The position numbers were made by a program, and so were the translations under genes. A DNA stretch of 64,000 nt, from positions 1 to 64,000 of the forward strand of contig NZ_JAFBID010000016.1 in assembly GCF_016811235.1 (NCBI RefSeq), read 5' to 3'. Positions 49,667 through 61,883 of the stretch are shown one piece after another. This DNA is from Microvirga arabica (GTDB lineage: Bacteria > Pseudomonadota > Alphaproteobacteria > Rhizobiales > Beijerinckiaceae). A model generated the notes under the pieces. The model was not told where the DNA came from and did no database searches. It saw nothing but the letters and a program-made list of their open reading frames with translations. Numbering within the stretch: position 1 is the stretch's first letter; each line of letters begins with the position of its first letter.

Positions 49667-50745
49667 GCGGCGAAGACCTTCATGGCATCCGCCGTCCAGC
49701 CGACGTGGACAGGCGCGCCGACCTGGATACCGGCAAGCGGGCCGGCCTGCGGCAGCACGGCACGGACCGGCTGCTCGAAACCTGTCGTGTCGATGAGCAG
49801 GCTCGACGCGGCACCGTCGAAGAGCACCGCCGACACGCGCCCTTCGAAGCGATTGGGGAGATTGCTCAGGGACGCAGGATCCTGCGCCAGAGCCACGGCC
49901 TCGGGCCGCACGAAGGCGAGAGCTTTCGCTGCGCCTTTCCCCTGCCCCTGCACGACGGCGCCGGACGGAAGTCGCACGGCAATGGTGCCGTTGGATGCCG
50001 CTGCCGCCTCGCCCTGCAGGCGGTTCGTCTCGCCGACAAAGCTCGCCACGAAGGGTGTTGCGGGATTGTGATAAAGCTCGCGCGGGCTGCCCACCTGCTC
50101 GAACCGTCCCTGGTTCATCACGGCGATGCGGTCGGACATGACGAGCGCTTCGGACTGGTCGTGCGTGATGTAGGCGAAGGTGGTGTTGAAGGTGCCCTGC
50201 AACTGCTTGAGCTCGATCTTCATGTGCTCGCGCAGCTTGAGATCGAGGGCGCCCAAAGGCTCGTCGAGGAGCACGAGGGTGGGCTCCAGCACGAGGCAGC
50301 GGGCGATCGCCACGCGCTGCCGTTGGCCGCCCGAAAGAGCCGTCACGCGGCGGCTCCCGAAGCCTTTGAGGCCCACGCGCTCCAGCATGCGGCTCGCGCG
50401 CTCATCGGCTTCCGCGCGTGACACGCCGCGGCAGGTGAGCCCATAGGCCACGTTCTCGCCGACGCTCATCATGGGAAAGAGCGCGAGGCTCTGGAACACC
50501 ATGTTGACTGGCCGCTTGTTGGCCGGAACGCCGATCATCGATTGGCCGCGGATGCGGATGTCGCCGCTCGTCGGATGCTCGAATCCGGCGATCATGCGCA
50601 TCAGGGTGGTCTTGCCGCAGCCGGAGGGTCCGAGGATCGAAAAGAACTCGCCGGGGGCGACGCTGAAGCTCACGTCATCGACGGCGGCATGCGAGCCAAA
50701 ACGCTTGGTGACGTTGACGATATCGAGATCGGTGGAAGAGGCCAT
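49663..50745 (-). CDS. Polyamine-type ABC transporter ATP-binding protein, PotA-like
   Basis: A 360-residue ATPase: Walker [31 protein letters not shown]-loop YITHDQSEAL, then a C-terminal TOBE domain (about 280-360), as in PotA. It energises the two adjacent permeases. The binding-protein gene ends 67 bases upstream. Confidence 0.92.
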   Translation of the reverse strand: MASSTDLDIVNVTKRFGSHAAVDDVSFSVAPGEFFSILGPSGCGKTTLMRMIAGFEHPTSGDIRIRGQSMIGVPANKRPVNMVFQSLALFPMMSVGENVAYGLTCRGVSRAEADERASRMLERVGLKGFGSRRVTALSGGQRQRVAIARCLVLEPTLVLLDEPLGALDLKLREHMKIELKQLQGTFNTTFAYITHDQSEALVMSDRIAVMNQGRFEQVGSPRELYHNPATPFVASFVGETNRLQGEAAAASNGTIAVRLPSGAVVQGQGKGAAKALAFVRPEAVALAQDPASLSNLPNRFEGRVSAVLFDGAASSLLIDTTGFEQPVRAVLPQAGPLAGIQVGAPVHVGWTADAMKVFAA

Positions 50746-50812
50746 GACGCTGCCGATACAAAAAGTGTCGTCCCCCAGCGTGAGCCGGGGGACGAAGAGC
50801 CTGAGAGGGTGT

Positions 50813-51886
50813 TTACGAACCGGCCTTCAGGCGGTCGAGAACCTTGCCCTCGATCTCCTCGAGGCCTGCCGGCACAGCCGGGTACCAGCGAATGTTGTCG
50901 ATGGCGGCCTTCGGGAAGCTCTCGGCGAACTGATCCTTCAGCTTGCCTTCCATGAGCTTGTCGGCGCCATTGGAGGCTGTGAAGTTGCCGGCAGCGGCCG
51001 CGACCTTCGCGGCGATCTCAGGACGCATGTTGAAGTTGATCCACTTGTAGGCGGCATCGTCATTGCGGCCCTTGGCGGGGATTGCGAAGGTGTCGACCCA
51101 GCCGAGCGCACCGGACTTCGGTGCGATGAACTTCATGTCCGGGTTATCGGCGTTGAGCTTCCACCCGCCCGTATCCCAGGCCATGGCGGCGACGATCTCG
51201 CCGGAGCGCACGGCATTGAGGAGCTGATCGTTGCCCTCCCAAAAGAACTTCACGTTCTTCTTGCACTCGGCGAGCTTGGCACCAACCTTGTCCATCAGGG
51301 CGGCATAGGCTTTTGCATCGCCGTAGGCCGCGAAGGGATCCATGCCGTTGGCGAACGCGAAAGCAATCAGCGCCGGGCGCTTGGCGCGGAAGCTGGTCTT
51401 GCCAGCGAGAGCGGGATCGCAGAGGTCGTTGTAATCGGCCACTTTCGGCGCGGCCTTGGTGTTCACCACAAGCCCGTCCGTGCCCCAGATGTGGGGAACG
51501 CCATAGACCTTGCTGTCCACACTGGTGTTCTTCTTCGTCGCCTCCAGCATCGATCCGATGAACTGGTCCGACTTGATCTTCGACATGTCGAGCGGCTTGT
51601 AGATGCCGAATTCCGTCTGCGGGCCGGCGATGCGGTCCTGGCTCGGCTGAGCGAGGTCGAAGCCAGCACCTTGCGTGGCGCGCAGCTTGGAGATCATCTC
51701 CTCATTGTTCGAGGTTGTCACCTCGACCTCGATGCCGGTCTCCTTCGTGAACTGCGCCACGATATCGGCCGGCGCGTAGCCCGACCAGGTCAGGAGCCGC
51801 AGTTTCTCGGCAGCCTGCGCCGATCCGGCGACCATGAGAGCGGCAAGAGCGGTTGCCAGCTTCAGGCTGGCGCGTTTCGTCAACAT
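50813..51886 (-). CDS. Polyamine-type ABC transporter substrate-binding protein
   Basis: A 357-residue periplasmic protein of the PotD/PotF family; signal peptide about 1-25 (VAGSAQA-AE), mature start KLRLLTWSGYAPADIVAQF. ATG 51886 has GGAGG about nine bases upstream. The aromatic residues around WSGY and AWDTGG fit an amine-binding pocket, but whether the ligand is putrescine, spermidine or another amine is open. First gene of the operon. Confidence 0.88.
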   Translation of the reverse strand: MLTKRASLKLATALAALMVAGSAQAAEKLRLLTWSGYAPADIVAQFTKETGIEVEVTTSNNEEMISKLRATQGAGFDLAQPSQDRIAGPQTEFGIYKPLDMSKIKSDQFIGSMLEATKKNTSVDSKVYGVPHIWGTDGLVVNTKAAPKVADYNDLCDPALAGKTSFRAKRPALIAFAFANGMDPFAAYGDAKAYAALMDKVGAKLAECKKNVKFFWEGNDQLLNAVRSGEIVAAMAWDTGGWKLNADNPDMKFIAPKSGALGWVDTFAIPAKGRNDDAAYKWINFNMRPEIAAKVAAAAGNFTASNGADKLMEGKLKDQFAESFPKAAIDNIRWYPAVPAGLEEIEGKVLDRLKAGS

Positions 51887-52055
51887 CCTCGTCCTCCAGT
51901 GTGGTTGGGCTTTGCCCTTGTTCCCCAGTTGCAAAACTACATGACAGTTGCACGACGCGTCTAGGGGTTTGAAAGCCGGCTTAGGAATTCAAGGCCATGC
52001 TGACAGGGACTGCTCCCCCGGCTATGGATTGAGTTCACTCTGCGGGAGCCCTTAA

Positions 52056-53003
<948 letters not shown>

Positions 53004-53030
53004 GCCCCTCGCAAGGCTCGCCTCCTGATC

Positions 53031-53816
53031 TTACTTCGCCGTCCAGCCGCCATCCATCGACAGGTTGGCACCGGACATCTGGCTGGCTGCATCCGAGCAC
53101 AGGAACACGGCGAGGCCCGCCACCTGATCGACGGTGACGAACTGCTTGGTGGGCTGAGCCTCCAAGAGCACGTCGTTGATGACCTGTTCCTTGGTGAGCC
53201 CGCGCGCCTTCATGGTGTCAGGAATCTGCCGCTCGACCAACGGTGTCCAAACATAGCCCGGGCTGATGCAGTTCACGGTGATGCCGTGCGTCGCCACCTC
53301 CAGCGCCACCGTCTTCGTGAGGCCCGCGATGCCGTGCTTGGCCGCCACATAGGCCGACTTGAACGGCGAGGCCACCAGCGAATGAGCCGAGGCCGTGTTG
53401 ATGATGCGGCCCCATCCGCGCGCCTTCATGCCGGGCACGGCGGCGCGGATGGCGTGGAAGGCCGACGTGAGATTGATGGCGATGATCTGGTCCCACTTCT
53501 CGACCGGGAAATCCTCCACGGGCGAGACGAACTGGATGCCCGCATTGTTGACGAGGATATCGACACTGCCGAAGGTGCGCTCACCGAGGCGGACCATCTC
53601 TTCGATCTCGTCGGCTTTGAGCATGTTGGCCGGCGAATAGACGGCTTTCACGCCAAACTCGCTCTCGATCCCGGCGCGGGTCTTTTCGATCTCGGCCTCG
53701 TCACCCAGCCCGTTGAGGACGATGTTCGCACCTTCCTTGGCGAGCGCGCGGGCGATGGCCAGGCCGATGCCGCTGGTCGAGCCGGTGATGACGGCTGCTT
53801 TCGATGTCAAGGTCAT
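53031..53816 (-). CDS. D-3-hydroxybutyrate dehydrogenase
   Basis: A 261-residue short-chain dehydrogenase that oxidises 3-hydroxybutyrate to acetoacetate, usually in polyhydroxybutyrate use. NAD site TGSTSGIG at 11-18, NNAG, catalytic Ser in TASAHSLVAS, and YVAAK. The block NLTSAFHAIRAAVPGMKARGWGR and end SGANLSMDGGWTAK match the BdhA/HbdH group. ATG 53816 has GGAGAAG upstream. Stands alone. Confidence 0.9.
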   Translation of the reverse strand: MTLTSKAAVITGSTSGIGLAIARALAKEGANIVLNGLGDEAEIEKTRAGIESEFGVKAVYSPANMLKADEIEEMVRLGERTFGSVDILVNNAGIQFVSPVEDFPVEKWDQIIAINLTSAFHAIRAAVPGMKARGWGRIINTASAHSLVASPFKSAYVAAKHGIAGLTKTVALEVATHGITVNCISPGYVWTPLVERQIPDTMKARGLTKEQVINDVLLEAQPTKQFVTVDQVAGLAVFLCSDAASQMSGANLSMDGGWTAK

Positions 53817-53867
53817 GGTCTTCTCCGCTTGGGCCTGGGCTCCAGGCATCACATGGCATAGCGCATC

Positions 53868-53959
53868 GTGCGGAAAAGTGGCCCCGGTTTTCCGCTCTCA
53901 ACGATGCGCCATTATAAAGAAGTATCGAATTGATCCCAAAAGTGGCGTCCACTTTTGGG
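53868..53959. repeat. Pair of intergenic palindromes
   Basis: First, GCGGAAAA..TTTTCCGC arms around GTGGCCCCGG (about 53869-53894). Second, a perfect 11-bp inverted repeat with 3-base loop, CCCAAAAGTGG-CGT-CCACTTTTGGG (53935-53959). Both belong to an AAAAGTGG-type repeat family common between Hyphomicrobiales genes. They lie upstream of both the hydroxybutyrate dehydrogenase and pxpB genes. Confidence 0.65.
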
Positions 53960-54140
53960 TCCGATGCTTTAGCACAAAGGATGAGTCGGAGGTGAGCCTA
54001 GCAAAAGGGAGCATGGGAAGCAGCGCGTGCGCGAGTTCGCCCATGTGCCGGGCGCATGTCCCTTTCTCCTTCCCTGCCGTTGTCTGACCCGCGCCGATAT
54101 GAGATGGATCGGATGCCGTTTCGTCAAACCGAATGGGGGC

Positions 54141-54863
54141 GTGGTGCCGACACCAAAGATTCTTCCCTGCGGAGACAGCGCCCTGACGGTCGAGTTCGGG
54201 AGCACGATCGACCCTGCCCTCAACGCCATGGTCCTGGCCCTCGACGAGATCGTCCGCACCCGCGCTCCCACCGGACTGATCGAGACGGTGCCGACCTACC
54301 GCTCCCTGACCATCCAGTTCGATCCTGCAGTCACCGACTATGACGCGCTTGTGAGGCTCCTCGACGAGGAGACGAAGGATCTTGCGCCTCGGCACAGTGT
54401 TGGACGGCGCTGGCGCGTGCCGGTGGTGTATGGCGGCGCATACGGGAGCGACCTGGAGGAGGTCGCGGAGATCCATGGCCTCACGCCGAACCAGGTGATC
54501 GAGATCCATTCATCGGCCGTCTACCGCATCTACATGATCGGCTTCCTGCCCGGCTTCACCTATCTCGGCGGCCTCGACAAGAGGATCGCTACGTCCCGGA
54601 GAGTTCATCCCCGGGCCAAGATCCCGGCCGGGACGATCATGATCGGCGGCGAGCAGGCCGGCATCGCCCCCATGGACATGCCGAGCGGCTGGCACAATCT
54701 CGGCCTGACGCCCGTGCGCCCCTACGCACCGGAGCGCGATCCGGTCTTCCTGTTCGCGGCCGGCGACGAGATCGTCTTCGAGCCCGTCGATGAATCACGC
54801 TGGGAGGCGATGGAGAAGGCCGTCCGCGCCGGCGAGCCGGTGGCCGAGGAGGTTCGCCCATGA
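54141..54863 (+). CDS. pxpB: 5-oxoprolinase subunit PxpB
   Basis: KipI-like subunit of the ATP-dependent 5-oxoprolinase PxpABC, which opens 5-oxoproline to glutamate. About 240 residues from GTG 54141. ILPCGDSALTVEFG at the start, and GFLPGFTYLGGLDKRIATSR and VHPRAKIPAGTIMIGGEQAG in the middle are family blocks. The start is uncertain: GTG 54144 and upstream ATGs 54099 or 54027 are in frame, but similarity begins only at about PTPKILP. Overlaps pxpC by four bases. Confidence 0.88.
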   Translation: MVPTPKILPCGDSALTVEFGSTIDPALNAMVLALDEIVRTRAPTGLIETVPTYRSLTIQFDPAVTDYDALVRLLDEETKDLAPRHSVGRRWRVPVVYGGAYGSDLEEVAEIHGLTPNQVIEIHSSAVYRIYMIGFLPGFTYLGGLDKRIATSRRVHPRAKIPAGTIMIGGEQAGIAPMDMPSGWHNLGLTPVRPYAPERDPVFLFAAGDEIVFEPVDESRWEAMEKAVRAGEPVAEEVRP

Positions 54864-55885
54864 TCGACCTCGTGGTGAAATCCTGCGGCCCCATGACGGC
54901 CCTGCAGGATCGCGGCCGGATCGGCTATCAGGGCTTCGGCGTCTCGCCCTCCGGCGCCATGGACCGCCGCGCATTGGCGATGGCCAACACCCTTGTCGGC
55001 AACCCTCCCGACATGGCGGCCATCGAGTTCGTTAATCTCGGCGGTTCCTTCACAGCTGAGGGCGGCGACCTTCGCCTCGCCGTCGCCGGTGCGGGTGTGT
55101 CCGCCAGCATCGACGGAACGCCCGTCCCGCTCCTGACCTCGTTTATGCTGAGGGAGGGCCAAACCTTGGACGTGGGGCACCCGCGCACCGGCACCTTCGC
55201 GTATCTGTCCGTGGCTGGCGGCCTTGCGGTCGAACCGCAGTTGGGAAGCCTGTCGTTTCATCTGCGCTCGCGCCTCGGGGGCCTGAAAGGGGCACCGCTC
55301 AAGGCGGGCAACCACCTGCCCTGCCGGCTGGAGGCTCAAGCGGGCGAGCCCATGCAGCTGACCGTGGATGTCGTCGAGGAGACCGGCCCTCTCCGCGTCA
55401 TGCTGGGGCCGCAGGACGATTACTTCACGCCGGAAAGCATTCAGTTGTTTCTGGAAAGTGAGTTCACCATCAGTCCCCAGGCCGATCGGATGGGCTTTCA
55501 GCTCACCGGGCCCAAGCTGGAGCACGCCAAGGGCTTCAACATCGTGTCGGACGGGATCGTCGACGGCCATATCCAGGTGCCGGGCAGCGGCCAGCCCATC
55601 GTGCTGATGCGCGACCGGCAGACGGCGGGCGGCTATCCGAAGATCGCCACGGTGATCAGCGCCGATCTCGCCCGGTTCGCGCAGATGCGCTCAGGCACAA
55701 AGGTGCGCTTCAGGACCGTGGAGCGGGACGAGGCCGTGGCGGCGGCGCGGCAGCTGAAGGATTGGATCGCGTCGCTTCCGTCAAAGCTCACACCCGTCCG
55801 CTTCGACCTCACCACGGAGCATCTTCTCAGCCGCAATCTCATCGGCGGCACGGTCGACGCGCTCTCCTCTGCATCGCACGAATGA
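54860..55885 (+). CDS. pxpC: 5-oxoprolinase subunit PxpC
   Basis: KipA-like subunit (biotin-dependent carboxylase-like domain), 341 residues, partner of PxpB. Markers: ALQDRGRIGYQGFGVSPSGA near the N-terminus, and VMLGPQDDYF and FQLTGPKL further on. The third subunit PxpA is not in the window and must be elsewhere if the enzyme is complete. A terminator follows immediately. Confidence 0.9.
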   Translation: MIDLVVKSCGPMTALQDRGRIGYQGFGVSPSGAMDRRALAMANTLVGNPPDMAAIEFVNLGGSFTAEGGDLRLAVAGAGVSASIDGTPVPLLTSFMLREGQTLDVGHPRTGTFAYLSVAGGLAVEPQLGSLSFHLRSRLGGLKGAPLKAGNHLPCRLEAQAGEPMQLTVDVVEETGPLRVMLGPQDDYFTPESIQLFLESEFTISPQADRMGFQLTGPKLEHAKGFNIVSDGIVDGHIQVPGSGQPIVLMRDRQTAGGYPKIATVISADLARFAQMRSGTKVRFRTVERDEAVAAARQLKDWIASLPSKLTPVRFDLTTEHLLSRNLIGGTVDALSSASHE

Positions 55886-55911
55886 AAAGGGCGCCGGTGC
55901 GGCGCCCTTTT
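55885..55911. terminator. Bidirectional terminator between pxpC and malate synthase G
   Basis: A perfect 11-bp stem, AAAAGGGCGCC (55885-55895) with GGCGCCCTTTT (55901-55911), and a 5-base loop. A-run and T-run on the two sides let it work for both convergent genes; it begins at the last base of pxpC. Confidence 0.9.
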
Positions 55912-55913
55912 CC

Positions 55914-58115
55914 TTATTGTGTTCTGACGCCGCTCTCGTCGATGCGGTCCGGAGCGCCTGCGGCCTTCGCCTCGCGGCGGCGCTCGTGCAGCACGTACTC
56001 GGTGTAGCCGTTGGGCTGTTCCGCGCCTTTGAAGACCAGATCGCAGGCAGCCCGGAAGGCAGGGCCATCGAAGTTCGGCGCCATCGTCCGATAGAGTGGA
56101 TCGCCGGCATTCTGCCGGTCCACCACTTCGGCCATGCGGCGCAGGGTCTGCATCACCTGATCCTCACTGACGATGCCGTGGCGCAGCCAGTTGGCGAGGT
56201 GCTGGCTGGAGATGCGCAGGGTCGCCCGATCTTCCATGAGACCCACATCATGAATGTCCGGCACCTTGGAGCAGCCGACGCCCTGGTCGATCCAGCGCAC
56301 CACGTAGCCGAGGATGCCCTGGCAGTTGTTGTCGAGCTCCTGCTGCACGGCATCGGGCGCCCAGTTCGACTGCGACACCGGAATGGTCAGGATGTCGGAG
56401 AGTTTTGCGCGCGAACGCGTCTTCAACTCTTCCTGCCGTGCCGGCACGCTCACCTGATGATAGTGCAGCGCGTGGAGCGTTGCGGCGGTCGGCGATGGCA
56501 CCCAGGCGGTGGTGGCGCCGGCCTGCGGGTGGCCGATCTTCTGGGACAGCATGTCGGCCATCTTGTCGGGCGCGGCCCACATGCCCTTGCCGATCTGCGC
56601 CTTGCCCGGCAGGCCGCAGAGCAACCCGACATCCACGTTGTTGTCCTCGTAGGCCTTGATCCACGCGGTCGACTTCATGTCGTTCTTGCGGATCATCGGG
56701 CCGGCTTCCATGGAGGTGTGGATCTCGTCGCCCGTGCGGTCGAGGAAGCCCGTGTTGATGAACACGATGCGCTCGGCCGCCGCATGGATGCAGGCCTTGA
56801 GGTTGACGGAGGTGCGCCGCTCCTCGTCCATGATGCCCATCTTGAGGGTGTTGCGGGGAAGATCCAGCATGCTCTCGACGGCGGCGAAAAGATCGTTGGC
56901 AAACGCCACCTCGTCCGGCCCGTGCATCTTGGGCTTCACGATATAGACCGAGCCCGCGCGGCTGTTGCGCAGCGTGCCCGCGCCCTTGAGGTCGTGAATG
57001 GCGATGAGCGACGTGATAGCCGCATCGAGGATGGTCTCAGGGATTTCCTCGCCGTTCTCGTCGAGCACCGCATCGGTGAACATGTGGTGGCCCACGTTGC
57101 GCACCAGCATGAGGCTACGCCCGTGCAGGCGGATCTCGCCGCCATTCACTGACGTGTAAACCCGATCAGGATTGAGCCTGCGTTCGACGGTTCGTCCGCC
57201 CTTCTCGAAACTCTCGACCAGATCGCCCTTCATCAGCCCGAGCCAGGTGCGGTAGACCTCGACCTTGTCGTCGGCATCGACCGCCGCCACAGAGTCCTCC
57301 AGGTCCATGATGGTGGAGACGGCGGATTCCATCACCACGTCGGCGACACCTGCCGGGTCTTCGGCGCCGATGGGATGCGAGCGGTCAATCCGGATGTCGA
57401 GATGCAGGTTGTTGTGGCGCAGCAGCACGGATGAGGGGCTTGCCGCCTCGCCCTGGTAGCCCACGAACTGGGCCGGATCGGAAAGCCCCGTCTCGGTGCC
57501 GTCTTGAAGCGTGACGATGAGGGCCGTGCCCTGGATGGTGTAGGAGCCAGCATCCCTGTGGCTGCCGCCCGCCAAGGGCGCCGCCCGGTCGAGCACCTCG
57601 CGGGCGCTGGCCACGACCTTGGCGCCGCGGGCCTTGTTGTAGCCGCCCGAGCGGGTGGCGCCGTCATCCTCCGGGATCGCATCGGTGCCGTAGAGGGCGT
57701 CGTAGAGGCTGCCCCAGCGGGCATTGGCGGCGTTCAGCGCATAGCGGGCATTCGAAACCGGCACCACGAGCTGGGGTCCGGCGATGCGGGCAATCTCGTC
57801 GTCCACGTTCTGCGTGCGGACGGCAAAGTCCTCGGGCTCCGGCAGCACGTAGCCGATGTCCCTCAGGAACTGCTCATAGGCGGCCTGATCGAAGGGCTGA
57901 CCCTTTCGGGCGCGATGATACTCGTCGATCTGCGCCTGGAGCCTGTCGCGGACCGCGAGCAGCTCGCGGTCTCGCGGGCCGAACTCCTTCACGAGACCGG
58001 CCAGCCCCTTCCAGAAGGCATCCGCCGAGACGCCGGTATAGGCCACCGCCTCCCGCTCGATGAACTCGTGAAGAACCGGTGCAACCTGGAGGCCGTTCGT
58101 CTGGACGCGCGTCAT
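55914..58115 (-). CDS. glcB: Malate synthase G
   Basis: Condenses glyoxylate with acetyl-CoA to malate, cytoplasmic. At 733 residues it is the long monomeric G form with all regions: N-terminal clasp, the [13 protein letters not shown] block, the insert domain, the [20 protein letters not shown] stretch near the active site, and the C-terminal catalytic Asp region [16 protein letters not shown]. Works with isocitrate lyase or glycolate use; neither is in the window. No operon partner. Confidence 0.97.
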   Translation of the reverse strand: MTRVQTNGLQVAPVLHEFIEREAVAYTGVSADAFWKGLAGLVKEFGPRDRELLAVRDRLQAQIDEYHRARKGQPFDQAAYEQFLRDIGYVLPEPEDFAVRTQNVDDEIARIAGPQLVVPVSNARYALNAANARWGSLYDALYGTDAIPEDDGATRSGGYNKARGAKVVASAREVLDRAAPLAGGSHRDAGSYTIQGTALIVTLQDGTETGLSDPAQFVGYQGEAASPSSVLLRHNNLHLDIRIDRSHPIGAEDPAGVADVVMESAVSTIMDLEDSVAAVDADDKVEVYRTWLGLMKGDLVESFEKGGRTVERRLNPDRVYTSVNGGEIRLHGRSLMLVRNVGHHMFTDAVLDENGEEIPETILDAAITSLIAIHDLKGAGTLRNSRAGSVYIVKPKMHGPDEVAFANDLFAAVESMLDLPRNTLKMGIMDEERRTSVNLKACIHAAAERIVFINTGFLDRTGDEIHTSMEAGPMIRKNDMKSTAWIKAYEDNNVDVGLLCGLPGKAQIGKGMWAAPDKMADMLSQKIGHPQAGATTAWVPSPTAATLHALHYHQVSVPARQEELKTRSRAKLSDILTIPVSQSNWAPDAVQQELDNNCQGILGYVVRWIDQGVGCSKVPDIHDVGLMEDRATLRISSQHLANWLRHGIVSEDQVMQTLRRMAEVVDRQNAGDPLYRTMAPNFDGPAFRAACDLVFKGAEQPNGYTEYVLHERRREAKAAGAPDRIDESGVRTQ

Positions 58116-58230
58116 CGTTCCCGCTTTCGGTGGATGTGAAGATCCTGCCCTTAGCTTAAGGCGTCGCGACTAAAAATGAAGATGACAGCCCTTTCCATGA
58201 GACAAAGGGCTGATAACGGACGTCGCCAAC

Positions 58231-58259
58231 AAAAAAGCCGCCCTGAGGGGCAGCTTTTT
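58231..58259 (-). terminator. Rho-independent terminator after tRNA-Ala
   Basis: On the minus strand AGCTGCCC, loop CTCA, GGGCGGCT (one G-U pair), followed by TTTTTT. It begins 10 bases past the tRNA 3' end. Confidence 0.88.
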
Positions 58260-58268
58260 GGAAAGATT

Positions 58269-58344
<76 letters not shown>

Positions 58345-58425
58345 ATCCGAGCCGCGGCCTATGGGGCACCGCGGCGATCTCTGTTCAAATCAGAGGCGTC
58401 TCTATAGTCGCCTCCGATCCGAGGT

Positions 58426-58812
58426 TCAAGCCTCTTCGTCGTCCTCCAGATCGCTGTCGATCAGATCGGACACGTCGTCGTCACCTTCTTCCTCGTCCTC
58501 GAGGAAGGTGTCGTCATCGGCAACGTCGTCGGCCACCTCGATGTCGTCATCGACCGGGATGTCCTTCTCGTTCTCGTCGGCCTCAACCTCGTCGAGGGAG
58601 ACCATCTCCGGGCCGGCTGCCTCGAGCTCGGTATCGTCGTCATCGGCCACGGCGGCGGCACGGGCCGCCACGGGGGCGGCAACGCGGGTCATGGCTGTTG
58701 CCTGGAAGACGGTGCCGCATTTCGGGCAGACCGCCGGGTCCTTGTTGAGGTCGTAGAATTTCGCGCCGCAGCTCATGCACTGGCGCTTCAAGCCGAGTTC
58801 CGGTTTGGCCAC
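58426..58812 (-). CDS. FYDLN acid protein (TIGR02300 family)
   Basis: A 128-residue protein with an N-terminal zinc-ribbon-like part, CMSCGAKFYDLNKDPAVCPK, and a long acidic tail (about residues 57-128, mostly Asp and Glu). It is a conserved alphaproteobacterial family of unknown function, usually divergent from aroA as here. The start is GTG 58812 because the family sequence begins VAKPELGLKRQC. The tail resembles protein or nucleic-acid mimic domains, but that is inference. Confidence 0.88.
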   Translation of the reverse strand: MAKPELGLKRQCMSCGAKFYDLNKDPAVCPKCGTVFQATAMTRVAAPVAARAAAVADDDDTELEAAGPEMVSLDEVEADENEKDIPVDDDIEVADDVADDDTFLEDEEEGDDDVSDLIDSDLEDDEEA

Positions 58813-58978
58813 GGGTGATTGCCTTGGATAAGTGTGAATGGTTGGGAAGGCTCCGTTAGTCGGCAGGGGATGGCTTGTCAAATAGGAAATTGCTGGGCCG
58901 AGGGCCTAGCTTGACCCAGCTTACGCGTGACGGCGGGAAAACCCCGTGTTAGGAGCCCGCCCTGACGAGAAGGCTTGA

Positions 58979-60343
<1,365 letters not shown>

Positions 60344-60350
60344 GCCGCCC

Positions 60351-60977
60351 ATGATCATTGCCATCGACGGCCCCGCGGCTTCCGGCAAGGGCACCCTGGG
60401 CAAGCGCCTTGCAGAGCATTACGGCTTCGCCCATCTGGACACCGGCCTGCTCTACCGGGCGGTCGCCCGCGTGCTCATGGACGGGAACGTTCCCCTCACC
60501 GACCAGGACGCCGCCACGGCAGTGGCGCAGAGCCTGGACGTCTCGCATCTCGACGACGATTCCCGCCTCAGGGGCGCTGCCATGGGCGAGGCCGCCTCGG
60601 TGGTCTCAGCCTATCAGCCGGTGCGCGACGCCCTGCTGGCCTTCCAGCGCCAGTTCAGCGTGCAGAAACCGGGCGCGGTGCTCGACGGACGGGACATCGG
60701 CACCGTGGTCTGCCCGGATGCGGATGTGAAGCTGTTCATCACCGCGGCTCCCGAGGAGCGGGCGCGGCGGCGCCATCTGGAGCTTTTGCGACGCGGCGAG
60801 CAGGCCGAGTACGAGACGATCCTCGCGGACATCCGCCGCCGGGACGAGCGCGACATGAGCCGCAGCACCGCCCCGCTCAAGGCCGCCACTGACGCGGTGA
60901 CCCTCGACACAACCCATCTCGACCCCGACGCCGCCTTCCAGGCAGCCCTCACAATTGTAGAGGCTAAGCATTCTTAA
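60351..60977 (+). CDS. cmk: Cytidylate kinase
   Basis: Phosphorylates CMP and dCMP. The 208-residue protein begins with the P-loop [20 protein letters not shown] and contains [22 protein letters not shown] and a C-terminal [10 protein letters not shown] lid. The aroA-cmk order is conserved; the usual next gene rpsA is absent. A 7-bp hairpin (60978-60984 with 60994-61000) directly after the stop may end transcription. Confidence 0.95.
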   Translation: MIIAIDGPAASGKGTLGKRLAEHYGFAHLDTGLLYRAVARVLMDGNVPLTDQDAATAVAQSLDVSHLDDDSRLRGAAMGEAASVVSAYQPVRDALLAFQRQFSVQKPGAVLDGRDIGTVVCPDADVKLFITAAPEERARRRHLELLRRGEQAEYETILADIRRRDERDMSRSTAPLKAATDAVTLDTTHLDPDAAFQAALTIVEAKHS

Positions 60978-61067
60978 TGCTCCCCTCTGGTCCGGGAGCA
61001 GCCTTGCCTTAGTTCCAGAAGCTGGCACACTTTTCCGACCAATCCGGCTCCCGCACAGGAGATTCCG

Positions 61068-61871
61068 ATGGTTTGTTCCGGCTTCACCCGCCTTGCCGCA
61101 GCCTTCGTCTGCCTGTGGGGGCTTCTTGCCCTCCCTGTTCAGGCCCAGACCGAAACCGAAGTCGATCTCGCCCTCGTGGTCGCGGTGGATATCTCCTTTT
61201 CCATGGATACGGACGAACAAGCCCTGCAGCGGGAAGGCTTCGCCCAGGCCTTCCGCTCCAAGCTCGTCCACGATGCGATCCGCGGCGGCATGTTGGGCCG
61301 GATCGCTGTGACCTACATGGAATGGGCGGGCTCGCCGGATCAGAAGGTGATCATTCCCTGGACGGTGCTCGACAATTCCGAGAGCCTGATGGCCTTCGCC
61401 GACAGGATCGCCTCCACGCCCTTGCGGCGGGCGCAACGCACCTCGATCTCCAGCGCCATCGACTTCAGCGTGAAGCTTCTGGAGGAGAGTGGCCTCAACG
61501 CCACCCGGCGCGTGATCGACGTGTCGGGCGACGGGCCCAACAACCAGGGCCGCCTCGTTCTGGAGGCCCGCGACGCAGCGCTGGCCAAGGGCATCACCAT
61601 CAACGGTTTGCCGATCATGCTGCGCCAGCCCGGCTACCTCGACATCCCGGATCTCGACGTCTATTACAAGGATTGCGTGATCGGCGGCCAGGGTTCGTTC
61701 ACCGTTCCGGTGCGGGAGCGCGACCAGTTCATCGAGGCGATCAAAACCAAGATCCTGCTTGAGATTGCCAACCTGATGCCCGGACAGCCCCTGATCAGCC
61801 GCATCCAGTCCCCTCAGCGCACCAACTGCATGGCCGGTGAAATGCAGTGGCGTGACCGCTGGAGCAACTGA
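61068..61871 (+). CDS. DUF1194 (von Willebrand factor A-like) secreted protein
   Basis: A 267-residue exported protein: signal peptide about 1-26 (LPVQAQ), then a VWA-like fold with the MIDAS start VVAVDISFSMD near residues 40-50, a Thr/Ser block TSISSAIDFS, and the Asp-containing VIDVSGDGPNNQG. DUF1194 proteins are common in Hyphomicrobiales and of unknown function; metal-dependent protein binding in the periplasm is likely. It occupies the place where rpsA often follows cmk. Confidence 0.85.
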   Translation: MVCSGFTRLAAAFVCLWGLLALPVQAQTETEVDLALVVAVDISFSMDTDEQALQREGFAQAFRSKLVHDAIRGGMLGRIAVTYMEWAGSPDQKVIIPWTVLDNSESLMAFADRIASTPLRRAQRTSISSAIDFSVKLLEESGLNATRRVIDVSGDGPNNQGRLVLEARDAALAKGITINGLPIMLRQPGYLDIPDLDVYYKDCVIGGQGSFTVPVRERDQFIEAIKTKILLEIANLMPGQPLISRIQSPQRTNCMAGEMQWRDRWSN

Positions 61872-61883
61872 GCTGTCTCTCCC

